A stretch of 64,000 nt of DNA, from assembly GCA_036961355.1 (NCBI GenBank), contig JBALVL010000012.1, positions 1 to 64,000 of the forward strand, given 5' to 3'. The translations under genes were made by a program, and so were the position numbers. The notes beneath the pieces were generated by a model that was not told the DNA's origin, made no database searches, and was given only the letters and a program-made list of their open reading frames with translations. Each line of letters opens with the position of its first letter. Position 1 is the stretch's first letter. Shown in pieces: positions 1-7,909 of the stretch. This DNA comes from Motiliproteus sp036961355 (GTDB taxonomy: Bacteria; Pseudomonadota; Gammaproteobacteria; Pseudomonadales; Balneatricaceae).

Positions 1-1
1 A

Positions 2-106
2 GGAAAAACAGGCTGCATAATTAAAGAAAACGACAACTACCTTGAAAAACACCGCCTGCTTCAGACTGAATTGAAAACGGCTAGTGCGGGGGAGTTATTA
101 GTCTGA
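2..106 (+). CDS. C-terminal tail of a gene cut by the window edge
   Basis: The frame starting at base 2 is open for 34 codons and ends in TGA at 104-106. The peptide ends ...TASAGELLV. It has ordinary charged and hydrophobic composition (KENDNYLEKHRLLQTELK) and may be the end of a helical protein. There is too little to name a family. The next gene is on the opposite strand, so this tail would converge with it. Confidence is low because a short open frame at an edge can occur by chance. Confidence 0.33.
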   Translation, partial: GKTGCIIKENDNYLEKHRLLQTELKTASAGELLV

Positions 107-120
107 TGACGAACATGTTT

Positions 121-804
121 TTAATGGATAAACATTACGGCAATGTTGTTAACTTCTTTGGCTAACATTGAAAAAATCCCCTCTGGGGTTCCACAAGCAT
201 TGTTAATTTCTATTGTTAAAACTCCGTCTTTTCCAAATTTCATAGAGGGTCTTTGTTTGGATTTTGCAATTAGAGCATCCTCCGTTCGATAAATTATATA
301 TGTTAGTTTTGGGTCGATATCTATGTAGATAGATGAACCATATTGACTGTCGATTAATAAACTGGATTCACCATTTAACTTTTGATTGCTGAAAATATCA
401 AAAAATATTTCCGAGGATAGATTGTAAGAGTGTTTTGGCATTTTGTTTTGTTCTTTAGTAGATGTATATCTGCCAGATAGTCGATCCAGTCGGTATTTTG
501 ATTCGAAGCCCATCGCTACAGCCCACCCTTTAGGCTTTATGAAACTCGCATCAATTTGTGCTTGATCTCCGAAGATTTTAAACTCCTTGGTAGAGCAGAG
601 CTCCCCACTTGACAAATATGCAGTGTGGTTTTTATAAGAAGTTGTTGTGAATTCTAATTTCGCGATAGGGGTTTCTTTATTGAAAACGTTGTAGATGTAA
701 AATGGAGAGATGAAAAGCAGGGCTGTCATAAACGTGATAATTAGTATTGTAACGAACAAAGTTTTTTTGATTATATTTGCCTTTGTATAAGTTTGGATGA
801 GCAA
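121..804 (-). CDS. Hypothetical membrane-anchored protein, AT-rich
   Basis: This encodes 227 aa that I do not recognise. A basic N-terminus (KANIIKK) is followed by one strong hydrophobic segment at about residues 15-38, then about 185 residues that should lie outside the membrane. Two cysteines (about 49 and 204) could form a disulfide. The only start at the 5' end is TTG at 804 without a clear ribosome site, so the true start is uncertain. Base composition is much more AT-rich than genes further right, which suggests recent acquisition or an accessory region. Function unknown. Confidence 0.6.
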   Translation of the reverse strand: MLIQTYTKANIIKKTLFVTILIITFMTALLFISPFYIYNVFNKETPIAKLEFTTTSYKNHTAYLSSGELCSTKEFKIFGDQAQIDASFIKPKGWAVAMGFESKYRLDRLSGRYTSTKEQNKMPKHSYNLSSEIFFDIFSNQKLNGESSLLIDSQYGSSIYIDIDPKLTYIIYRTEDALIAKSKQRPSMKFGKDGVLTIEINNACGTPEGIFSMLAKEVNNIAVMFIH

Positions 805-1307
805 TGTTTTTATGCATAGTAATGTGTCGACTATACCTTATTAATTTAAATACACACTAGGTCCAGTGTTAGTTTATAGTCTCCTTCCCTGTTATTGGTA
901 CTATTATCAGATCGCATCAACCCCTACGACGCAGCTGAGTTTCCCCATCGGCAAGTAGGAAGCGCAGGGAACCGACGTAGTCGGCAACGTCGTGGGAGAA
1001 GGTGTTTTTTGGTTCGTTTTTGATGCGTCAAAAATGATCCCACCCGGCGAGGCGGAACAAAAAACTCTCAGTTCACACCACCAAAGGTCTCATAAACCCA
1101 ACCTTAGAGACCCGAGGTTCTGTTCATAAGGGACGGTTTAGTCGGTTGAATAGGTTAGCTTTGTCGCCCTGAGGACAGGGCTCCCACAGAGATTATAGTT
1201 GTAGTTTGTGTTTAGGAGCTCAGTCGGAGATCCTCTCGAAAAATAGCGCTATTGGTTGGAAAATACCGTACTCTTATGGCTCCAAACTTAGAGTTGTGTC
1301 GAGGATA
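805..1307. other. Structured non-coding stretch with several inverted repeats
   Basis: No convincing gene lies here. It holds a series of potential hairpins: CCTACGACG (923-931) with CGTCGTGGG (988-996), enclosing CCGAC-gta-GTCGG (972-984) and followed by six Ts at 1005-1010; TTTTTGA-tgcg-TCAAAAA (1017-1034); GGTCTC (1086-1091) with GAGACC (1107-1112); and GCCCTG-agga-CAGGGC (1166-1181). GGA triplets occur in or near several loops. This could be a small RNA locus or the leader of the small gene at 1308, but no known RNA family was recognised. Confidence 0.35.
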
Positions 1308-1460
1308 ATGCCAGTGGCTAAGCCCAATTACGCTTTCGAAAAGCGCCAGAAAGAGATTGCCAAGAAGAAAAAGAAGGAAGAGAAACGCTTGCAAAAAGCG
1401 AAGGCAAATGAAGAGCAGCCGCAGGACGATCAAGCTATACCGGAAAATGACGATAATTAA
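1308..1460 (+). CDS. Small conserved lysine-rich protein
   Basis: This encodes 50 aa. The frame is open further upstream (from 1206), but the ATG at 1308 follows GAGG at 1301-1304 and begins MPVAKPNYAFEKRQKE, a start resembling small proteins common in Proteobacteria. The middle is nearly all Lys and Glu (EIAKKKKKEEKRLQKAK) and should form a charged helix. The tail is acidic and polar. From general memory such proteins are annotated as conserved hypothetical. A nucleic-acid or ribosome role would be a guess. Confidence 0.6.
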   Translation: MPVAKPNYAFEKRQKEIAKKKKKEEKRLQKAKANEEQPQDDQAIPENDDN

Positions 1461-1533
1461 CGAACAATCGACAACAGAAAACAAACTAATCCTAGTTAAC
1501 GGATATAAAGGCGCATAGAAAATAACATCGGTA

Positions 1534-1583
1534 CAGGTAACGTAATCACCGCTACAAAAAAACGGTTATGCTGGCGTTACCTG
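1534..1583. repeat. 9-bp inverted repeat, possible stem-loop
   Basis: CAGGTAACG at 1534-1542 is matched by CGTTACCTG at 1575-1583 with a 32-nt loop. It lies between the lysine-rich small gene and the next small gene. There is no T-run after it, so it is not a typical terminator. It could be a regulator site or part of a leader RNA. Confidence 0.35.
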
Positions 1584-1715
1584 GGGGCCGTTCTGTATTG
1601 ATGAGTACCCATTAAGATGTCATTCCGCTCCTCAGGAGGCGCTAAGTTTTTGTATTGATACGATATTTCTCGTTATCTTAACTAGGATAAACTAATCAGA
1701 CTGGAAACTATATTA

Positions 1716-1922
1716 GTGGCTAACAAGACATTTATTCTTCAACGGATATGTATTTATGCTGGATCGGAGTTCGATCCCAACTCAGATACTCAAGTAAAAC
1801 AAATCCTACAAAACAAATTTAATATTCTTCTCCCGCAACGGCAATCAATGATTCAAGCGCTAGAGGATGTGGTAAGTGATCATGAAGTCATTGATCTCAT
1901 CATAGAATATCGTTCTATCTGA
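1716..1922 (+). CDS. Small hypothetical protein
   Basis: This encodes 68 aa from a GTG start (MANKTFILQRICIYAG...). It has no signal peptide or membrane segment. It looks like a small alpha/beta fold, with a predicted amphipathic helix around QRQSMIQALEDVVSDHEVIDLIIEYRS. No family was recognised. The ribosome site is weak (GGAAAC about 10 nt upstream). It is plausible because composition and length are protein-like and no better frame overlaps it. Confidence 0.45.
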   Translation: MANKTFILQRICIYAGSEFDPNSDTQVKQILQNKFNILLPQRQSMIQALEDVVSDHEVIDLIIEYRSI

Positions 1923-2040
1923 TGAGTAGGTATTGTTTGGCTCCAAGCTTCTTGGCTGCTATGAATTATTACTGCAAATGCGGTTTAACCCTACTGTTGG
2001 CGTCAGCTAAAAAAGAGAGGCTTACCCAGCCTCGTTTTTA

Positions 2041-2286
2041 TCAAAACCCAACCACATCAAAATGAGGGTTCTCACGCAGTGCTCGCATACTCATGAGTTG
2101 ATCTAACACCACCAGCTCAGACTCACCACTCTTTAGTAAAAACTGCAAACACTCGGCACGGTCTGAGTTAAGTCGAGTGTCTTGTGCGATGCCGCTGATC
2201 CGGCTGCCATCGATGAACCGCAACTCCAGCCGTAATCGGTAAGTACAGGCGATCTCGATATAGTCGTGCTTGTCGCAAGAGATCAT
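2041..2286 (-). CDS. rof: Rof-like Rho-binding antiterminator
   Basis: This encodes 81 aa and resembles E. coli Rof (YaeO), a small Sm-like beta protein that binds Rho and reduces Rho-dependent termination. The family pattern is visible: an N-terminal ISCDKHDYIEIAC (Rof: NCDDYDNLELAC), then alternating hydrophobic strands (RLRLELRFIDGSRISGIAQDT) and a C-terminal LVVLDQLMSMRA strand-helix. Length matches the family (about 80-86 aa). It stands alone between two unrelated minus-strand genes. The assignment is by sequence pattern only. Confidence 0.75.
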   Translation of the reverse strand: MISCDKHDYIEIACTYRLRLELRFIDGSRISGIAQDTRLNSDRAECLQFLLKSGESELVVLDQLMSMRALRENPHFDVVGF

Positions 2287-2433
2287 AGGCAGAGAGTGTT
2301 GGTGGTTAATACGGGTTTGGGAAGCTGCATGTAGAATAGTGGCAAATGAACGGGCTGTTCATTTGCCACTGTAGAAAACTGCCAAAAGACGAGGACTACA
2401 AGCCTATGTTTATCGAGGCCCTGTTGGTTATCG

Positions 2434-2970
2434 TTAGGCAGTTTGAAATGGGCCGACGTTGCTGTGGCCTTCACCTGCTTGGGTGACATCCGCGTAGCCA
2501 GACAGAGCTGTAATGATTTCGTCTGCATCGGTTTTCTTGACGTCGATCATCAGCAGATACTGACCCTCTTCAAGCTGCTTGTGGAAACGTTTGATTTTGA
2601 TGTTTTCAAAATCCATACCGTAAATCACGCCTAGGAACACACCAAACGCTACTAGAACCCCGCTGGTAAATAGCAAAGAGAGCAAGGGGAAGGTGCGGTA
2701 CTCTGCGGCCAGATCGGGTGCGACTAGCAAAAAGCTCGCGATCGCTAATACCCCAGCAATTAAGCCGATAATAGCGCCTCGTTCTGCGCTGCGTATCCCG
2801 TCATGCTCGTGAAAGAAGCTGCTGGCACTGTTCAGTTTATGGTCCCTCATCGCCTTTTTGTTTTTGCTCATAATGTGAAAATTCCAATCGGTAACGCCTA
2901 TGCGATGTAGGTCATCTGATACCTTTTCCGCACAATCAACACTATCGGTTAGATAATATAAACGTCTCAT
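2434..2970 (-). CDS. Two-TM protein with cytosolic flanking domains, unknown
   Basis: This encodes 178 aa. An N-terminal soluble part begins MRRLYYLTDSVDCAEKVSDDLHRIGV, which looks like a beta-alpha-beta domain. Two hydrophobic segments follow (about 65-86 and 96-118, with GAIIGLIAGVLAIASFLLVA first). The C-terminal part (FHKQLEEGQYLLMIDVKKTDADEIITALSGY) again looks like a small alpha/beta domain that could pair with the N-terminal one. Proteins of this layout are usually annotated as hypothetical membrane or stress proteins. No catalytic motif was seen. Confidence 0.6.
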   Translation of the reverse strand: MRRLYYLTDSVDCAEKVSDDLHRIGVTDWNFHIMSKNKKAMRDHKLNSASSFFHEHDGIRSAERGAIIGLIAGVLAIASFLLVAPDLAAEYRTFPLLSLLFTSGVLVAFGVFLGVIYGMDFENIKIKRFHKQLEEGQYLLMIDVKKTDADEIITALSGYADVTQAGEGHSNVGPFQTA

Positions 2971-3455
2971 GCCCCTATCCTCTCAAGCTATCGTGGTTGA
3001 TATAAGTCAATTGTAGCAGTGTGATTAGATTTGGCAGACGCGTTGTTAGATCGAAACGCTATAACTAGGTGCGCATTAAGATCTAAATGTTAGTCATAGG
3101 GGCGATTCCAACCTGTCGTACCCACTTTAAATCTGGTTCTTTAGAGCAGCCGAGAGATAGTGTTAATTTTTATGTTTAATCAGAGTTTGAATACTAATCT
3201 AACAATTATAATAGCCGGGTCGTTTATTGGATGACTGTTAATGAAATTGTGCATCAGGGGTTAAAGTTTTTGTGATAAGTAGGTAATTTATTGTTAGGTT
3301 TTAGTTACGGTTAATAGCTTTTAAAATTAAGGAGGGGTGCTTTTATAAATTAGAATAGAAAATGTTCATTTAATGATCTTTTGGATATTAGTATCAGTAA
3401 TTGCCCCGATCATGATTAACTGTAAAACAATCAAGGTCAGGACAAGTTAATAATA
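2971..3455. other. AT-rich intergenic stretch
   Basis: These 485 bp separate two minus-strand genes. I see no open frame of convincing length, no strong hairpin with a T-run and no repeat. The sequence is AT-rich like the rest of the left end. It should hold the promoter of the two-TM protein gene near 2971-3050 and the 3' end of the cytochrome P460 transcript. Confidence 0.4.
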
Positions 3456-4016
3456 CTACTTCGCAGTCAATATTGGATAGGCTTCTGTATACACGTAGTC
3501 CTTGTCTTCGGCTGGGACGTGACAACTAAGGCAATCTTTTTGGTAATCAGATGACACGTTCTTAGCACGGTCATCAGGCTTAAATAGCGCCCAACCCCAA
3601 CCATCGCCCCACTGTGGATTATCCGCAAAACGACCTTTGCTATCTTTAACCATAACAAACCACTGCTTCAACTCTTGAGTAGCATGGCTAACGCCACTTC
3701 CTGTTGTGTAGTCTGCTGATGTTGATGCACGCAGTTGTTTAACGAGTGTGGCTCCGTCTGGAAATTTGCCGTTTTTGCGATAGGCCTCAACATTTTCTTT
3801 CTCGGTGTAGACGCCGTGGAAACCACTGGCACCACCTTCGGGAACAAACCATGACCCCAGGTGCACCATTGATGTCTGAAAACCTTCTGGAAAGCTGATG
3901 TTACCCTTAGCGTCGACATAGGGTGAAAATTTATCTGTTGCTATAGCCGAAGATGCTGTCAGGCCAAACAGTACGGCAAAAAGGATATTTAAATGGGTTC
4001 GATAAAATTTATGCAT
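3456..4016 (-). CDS. Periplasmic cytochrome P460-family protein
   Basis: This encodes 186 aa. The start at 4016 is chosen because it follows a GAGGTGAG-like site and gives a clean signal peptide (hydrophobic stretch ILFAVLFGLT, cleavage after SAIA, about residue 26). A single c-type haem motif CLSCH is at residues 162-166. The order (N-terminal beta domain with FPEGFQT.MVHLGSW, then CxxCH near the C-terminus) fits the cytochrome P460 family, haem enzymes linked to hydroxylamine/NO chemistry or general electron transfer. The divergent AraC regulator at 4246 may control it. The substrate cannot be read from the sequence. Confidence 0.75.
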   Translation of the reverse strand: MHKFYRTHLNILFAVLFGLTASSAIATDKFSPYVDAKGNISFPEGFQTSMVHLGSWFVPEGGASGFHGVYTEKENVEAYRKNGKFPDGATLVKQLRASTSADYTTGSGVSHATQELKQWFVMVKDSKGRFADNPQWGDGWGWALFKPDDRAKNVSSDYQKDCLSCHVPAEDKDYVYTEAYPILTAK

Positions 4017-4245
4017 GTCACTCACCTCAGGATAGATTAAAGTTAATTCAAGATATGACTTTACTGCCTGGAACAACCTGCAAAGACAATGTTACTAAGG
4101 CGCAGTAAATAGATCTGGCCTTGTATATTGTTTTGCTCATTAGGCTTCTCCATACTCATGTTTAAGAAACCTACTGCGTTTCAGTTAAGAGTGAACAGTA
4201 TAAAAGGCTTACTCAAATCTGCCTGTATCCAGGAGAATCTAAAAA

Positions 4246-5166
4246 GTGTCCGAAAGACTCAATGACCAAATTGACGTTCTGGGAGATGTGCTACAAACAC
4301 TTAGTTTCCGTGGCTCTATTTTTTTCCAATCTGAACTTGCGGCTCCGTGGGGGATGACTCTCGGTCCGGTAGGCGTTCCCCAGTTTCATGTGGCTTTATC
4401 TGGCGAATGCTTTATCGGCGGTGAAGGAATGGATACGGTAAAAGTCGAGGATATGGATATCATCATGATGCCCAATGGTCATTCTCATTGGATTGCCGAC
4501 CAGCCTGGACGCAAACTGGTCGCTAGTGAAAATGCTCGTGATGCCTGCGAGTTGGGCAACCCGCTATTTCAGTCTGGAGAGGTAACTAACCGACTGCTGT
4601 GTGGGCTGGTGCATTTTGACAAAACTTCGCCTCACCCTATTCTGGATTCACTGCCAGAGGTTTTACATTTTCCCAAACTAAAACCGACTGAACCGGTGTG
4701 GATGACAGTGATGCTGATAGACGCTGAAATTCGTCGATCTAATAGTCACCTTTCACAGATAGTGGATCGTCTGACCGAAGTGCTGTTTTTACAGCTGCTA
4801 AATCATTATGTGAAAGAAAACCGACAGGAGAGTGGGTTTTTAGCAGCACTCAGTGATAGGCGTATACACAAAGCCCTGAAACTGATCCACCAAGAGCCTG
4901 GTTTTGACTGGTCACTGTCAACACTCGGGGATCAGGTAGGGATGTCACGAGCAACTCTGGTACGTAATTTTCAAAATACAGTTGGTGTGACGCCCATGGC
5001 GTATATTAAGAACTGGCGGATTATGAAGGCTTACAATGCGATCAAAAACTCATCCACACCACTCGAACAGATCGCCGAATCGATGGGTTACTCATCGACC
5101 AGGACACTCACCAGAGCATTTGAACGCCAGTACGGCTGCACGCCAAGTGAAATGAGGCGTAGCTAG
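4246..5166 (+). CDS. AraC-family transcriptional regulator
   Basis: This encodes 306 aa from a GTG start with AGGAG at 4231-4235. The N-terminal half (about 1-190) looks like a cupin ligand-binding domain (FQSELAAPWGMTLGPV.PQFHVALSGECFIGG). The C-terminal ~100 residues are a double helix-turn-helix: VGMSRATLVRNFQNTVGVTPMAYIKNWRIMKA and IAESMGYSSTRTLTRAFERQYGCTPSEMR, the AraC/XylS signature. It diverges from the cytochrome P460 gene across about 230 bp, so control of that gene and of itself is a reasonable inference. Confidence 0.85.
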   Translation: MSERLNDQIDVLGDVLQTLSFRGSIFFQSELAAPWGMTLGPVGVPQFHVALSGECFIGGEGMDTVKVEDMDIIMMPNGHSHWIADQPGRKLVASENARDACELGNPLFQSGEVTNRLLCGLVHFDKTSPHPILDSLPEVLHFPKLKPTEPVWMTVMLIDAEIRRSNSHLSQIVDRLTEVLFLQLLNHYVKENRQESGFLAALSDRRIHKALKLIHQEPGFDWSLSTLGDQVGMSRATLVRNFQNTVGVTPMAYIKNWRIMKAYNAIKNSSTPLEQIAESMGYSSTRTLTRAFERQYGCTPSEMRRS

Positions 5167-5330
5167 TATCGTAGCGGGTAGTTTGCAGGAGTCACTCCGT
5201 GGAGGCTGCAAGGTGGGCTGTTGTCTGTGTCGGTCCTGCATTACCGCCACGGTATTTGTGGATGAGATCCCATAGCTAGTTTGATACTTTAGCTATCCGC
5301 GTTATTTCTGTTTCAGGTCGTTTTGATTGG

Positions 5331-6014
5331 GTGGGGTTTGTGAGTAGTTTTTTAGCCGCGATTGCGACGTTTATTTTGAGTCACATGATTCCGATGCGAC
5401 CCCGATTCCGCAATTTTTTTGAACAGCGTTTGGGTCGAACGGGATTTCTGATCGGTTACAGTGCGCTGTCATTGGTGGTCATCTATTGGCTGGGATATAG
5501 CTTCTCGCAAGCGCCCTATATTGAACTCTGGCGATGGACCGAGGCGGCGGCCTGGTTACCGGTGATACTGATGCCGTTCGCTTGCGTGTTGGTTGTCGCG
5601 GGACTGAGCTCGCGTAACCCTTTCTCATTAGGCTTGGGAAAAAAGGACTATGACCCTTCACAGCCGGGCATCACTTCGGTAACGCGTCATCCTGTGTTGT
5701 GGGGACTGATACTCTGGTCCGCCTCGCATATTCCGGTTAACGGTGATGTTGCCGGGTTAATTTTGTTCGGTCTGATGCTGATGCTCAGTGTTGCCGGAAC
5801 GATGATGATGGAGCGGGTGCGTCGGCGTAAATTTAGCCCGGAAGTCTGGCAGCGCTATCTGACGGCAACCGCCAGCATCCCTTTTAGTCGCTTGGGTTCG
5901 ATCGATTGGCGGGGTGTTGGTTGGTTACGCATCGTGGCTGGCGGGCTTCTCTACCTGATATTGTTGTTTGGCCATCAACCGATCATCGGTATCGCGCCAC
6001 CGTTATTGTATTAA
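5331..6014 (+). CDS. NnrU-family integral membrane protein
   Basis: This encodes 227 aa with about five hydrophobic segments. NnrU-family features include an early FILSHMIPMRPRFRNFFEQRLGRTGFLIGYSALSLV block, ...GITSVTRHPVLWGLILWSASHIPVNGD in the middle, and MMMERVRRRKF. NnrU was first linked to nitrite/NO reductase expression and resembles isoprenylcysteine methyltransferase-like membrane proteins. Its reaction is not settled. The first start is GTG at 5331, and a GTG at 5340 (VSSFLAAIATF) is equally possible. No denitrification genes are visible nearby. Confidence 0.8.
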   Translation: MGFVSSFLAAIATFILSHMIPMRPRFRNFFEQRLGRTGFLIGYSALSLVVIYWLGYSFSQAPYIELWRWTEAAAWLPVILMPFACVLVVAGLSSRNPFSLGLGKKDYDPSQPGITSVTRHPVLWGLILWSASHIPVNGDVAGLILFGLMLMLSVAGTMMMERVRRRKFSPEVWQRYLTATASIPFSRLGSIDWRGVGWLRIVAGGLLYLILLFGHQPIIGIAPPLLY

Positions 6015-6029
6015 CAATATGCTGCCTGG

Positions 6030-6175
6030 CCCTGGGTCCAAGTGCTTCTGCACCCGCCTGTAACTTGCGGGAGGGGGAGCAAACTCTTTTATCTAAACGG
6101 CCATCGGCAAGCTTGCTATTATCAAACTCTTCAGTAGTCTCTATCCGGCTACCTCGGTAGTCTTGATCCGCTGAT
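6030..6175 (+). other. Possible remnant of a small secreted-protein gene
   Basis: Between NnrU and the solute-binding gene one frame reads like a signal peptide followed by a mature start (LALGPSASA, then PACNLREGEQTLLSKRP). The frame soon becomes unlikely, and a neighbouring frame looks more protein-like (GKLAIIKLFSSLYPATSVVLI), ending at TGA near 6172. This could be a frameshifted remnant. The signal is weak and may be chance. Confidence 0.2.
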
Positions 6176-6211
6176 TGCGGTTGGTATCGTCAAACGGAGT
6201 CAGGCTTGGTA

Positions 6212-6958
6212 GTGAAATACATCCTATTTTTATTTTTGTTTTTGTCAAAACCGTTATGAGCTGAAGAAATTGTTCTCGCCGCGGACCCTTGGTGTCCCTA
6301 TAACTGTGTCCCCGATTCAAACCATCCCGGTTACTTCGTCGAGCTGGCAACCTTAGCGTTTGAGCAGCATGGTCATACGGTTAAGTATGTCAATATGCCG
6401 TGGAGCCGAGCCATTCGAATGGCTAGGAAAGGAGTGATTGACGGTATCATCGGTACTGGCAGGGAGGAGACGCCCGATTTTATCTACCCTCAATATTCCC
6501 ATATAGATGTAAAACACAGCTTTTATACCCTCAAACAAAGCGAGTGGCACTACGGCAGTGTCGCTTCTCTGGGCTCCGTCAGGTTGGGGGTTCTAAATGA
6601 CTATTCCTATGGCGATTTTCTGGAGGAATACCTTCAGGTTAATGAAAATAACATTGACCGGCTCATTGTTGTTTATAACGATGAGGGGCTGCCTCAACTG
6701 GTACGGTTGTTAAAAGCGGGGCGTATCGATGCCTTCATCGAAGAACGCGGTGTGGTTAATGACTACGTGCGTAACCGGCCTGAGGATGATTTTCTTAAAT
6801 TCGCGGGAGTGGGTTCTCCGGAGCAAGTCTCGATCGCGTTCTCGCCCGTCAAGCCAACCTCTCAAAAGTATGCTCAGCTATTGAGCGATGCTTTTGTGGC
6901 CATTGAGGGTACCGAGTTGCACCTGAAGTTATTACAAAAATATCAGTTAGTGGATTAA
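6212..6958 (+). pseudogene. Periplasmic solute-binding protein (family 3-like) with in-frame TGA
   Basis: From GTG at 6212 (GGAGT at 6196-6200) the frame reads a short signal peptide, MKYILFLFLFLSKPL, then TGA at 6257-6259. It continues in the same frame without another stop as AEEIVLAADPWCPYNCVPD... to 6958. The second part is a typical amino-acid-type binding-protein domain: DPW.PYN at the start of mature proteins, PGYFVELATLAFEQHGHTVKYVNMPWSRA, GVIDGIIGT, and LLKAGRIDAFIEE. One base change (for example TCA to TGA) would restore a Ser-Ala signal cleavage site. It is therefore a very recent nonsense mutant, a read-through gene or a sequencing error. A 187-aa fragment could start at 6395 but would lack export. 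Confidence 0.7.
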
Positions 6959-7065
6959 CTTAAAGACTGCAGCTACCCCCTACACTGCGGAGATCATACA
7001 CAGGCGTTGCCGGCCTTGTTGTTGGTGCCTTCAGCACCCCCCCCACTCCCCAAAAAAAGTGGCTG

Positions 7066-7815
7066 TTAGGCGGTATTTCCGCCGTCAATAGGAATGGCGG
7101 TACCGGTAATTTGTGCGGCGCTATCCGATGCGAGGTAAACGCACAATGCGGCAACTTCATCGGGGAGGGTTATTCGTCCGGTGGGGCTGTCCGCGTGATT
7201 TTCCTGCATCGCAACTCGGTAATCGATACCGCGTTGTTCGGCCTCGGTCTGCAACATCGGTGTGTCAACGTCGCCGGGGCAGATGGCGTTGATGCGGATC
7301 TTCTCTTTGGCATGGTCGAGTGCCATCGCTTTGGTCAGAAGAACCAACCCACCTTTGCTGGCGCAATAGGCTGCAGCGAGTTGACCGCCTTGCAGGCCCC
7401 AATCCGAGGCGATGTTTAATATCGTTCCCCCGCGTTGTTTCATATGGGGAATGGCCGCCCTAGAGGTGAAGAATGGCGCGTTTAAATTGACGGCCATCGT
7501 TTCCTGCCATTGATGATCGGTGGTTTCTTCTGCGGTGGCGCGATGTATGACGCCCGCGCAGTTGATCAACGTGTCCAGTCGGCCATAGTGAGCGATGGTG
7601 AACTCGATGAGTTCATTGCAGGCGGAGCTCAGGCAAAGGTCACCGGTCCAGGTGATCGAGTCCGTCAGTGTATCCGCAACCTGTTGAAGACGAGGCTGAT
7701 CACGACCCGCCACCACAACACGGTATCCTTGCTGGCTAAACTTGACGGCTGTTGCGGCACCGATACCGGAGCTTGCTCCTGTGATGATGACGACTTTTTT
7801 TATGGCCTGGTTCAT
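7066..7815 (-). CDS. Short-chain dehydrogenase/reductase
   Basis: This encodes 249 aa using the ATG at 7815, which follows AAGGA with 8-nt spacing; the open frame extends upstream to 7884. It is a classical SDR: TGASSGIG cofactor loop at residues 12-19, NCAG near 85-88, and catalytic Ser137 (NIASDWG), Tyr150 and Lys154 (YCASK). PGDVDTP follows in the substrate loop. The residues after strand 2 (AGRD) leave NADP or NAD preference open. The substrate is unknown. It is the last minus-strand gene after the Bat operon, 95 bp beyond batD, and may be co-transcribed. Confidence 0.88.
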   Translation of the reverse strand: MNQAIKKVVIITGASSGIGAATAVKFSQQGYRVVVAGRDQPRLQQVADTLTDSITWTGDLCLSSACNELIEFTIAHYGRLDTLINCAGVIHRATAEETTDHQWQETMAVNLNAPFFTSRAAIPHMKQRGGTILNIASDWGLQGGQLAAAYCASKGGLVLLTKAMALDHAKEKIRINAICPGDVDTPMLQTEAEQRGIDYRVAMQENHADSPTGRITLPDEVAALCVYLASDSAAQITGTAIPIDGGNTA

Positions 7816-7909
7816 ACCTTGATTCCTTAGCTGCTGCGATCTGTGGATCGGCCGCCTAACGGGTAATTCGTTGTTGTTTGTCACCTGCGTGATTTAGGTT
7901 GTTTCCTGC

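Noticed and set aside
5906..6160. 84-codon plus-strand frame overlapping the NnrU end
   Set aside because: Starts inside NnrU, and its protein-like part ends abruptly. Kept only as a possible remnant at low confidence.
6257..6259. TGA as a selenocysteine codon
   Set aside because: It lies at a signal-peptide cleavage site, where selenocysteine would make no sense, and no SECIS-like hairpin was evident directly after it.
7024..7038. GGTGC-cttca-GCACC hairpin as terminator of the SDR or solute-binding gene
   Set aside because: Short stem and no T-run on either side; a C-run follows.
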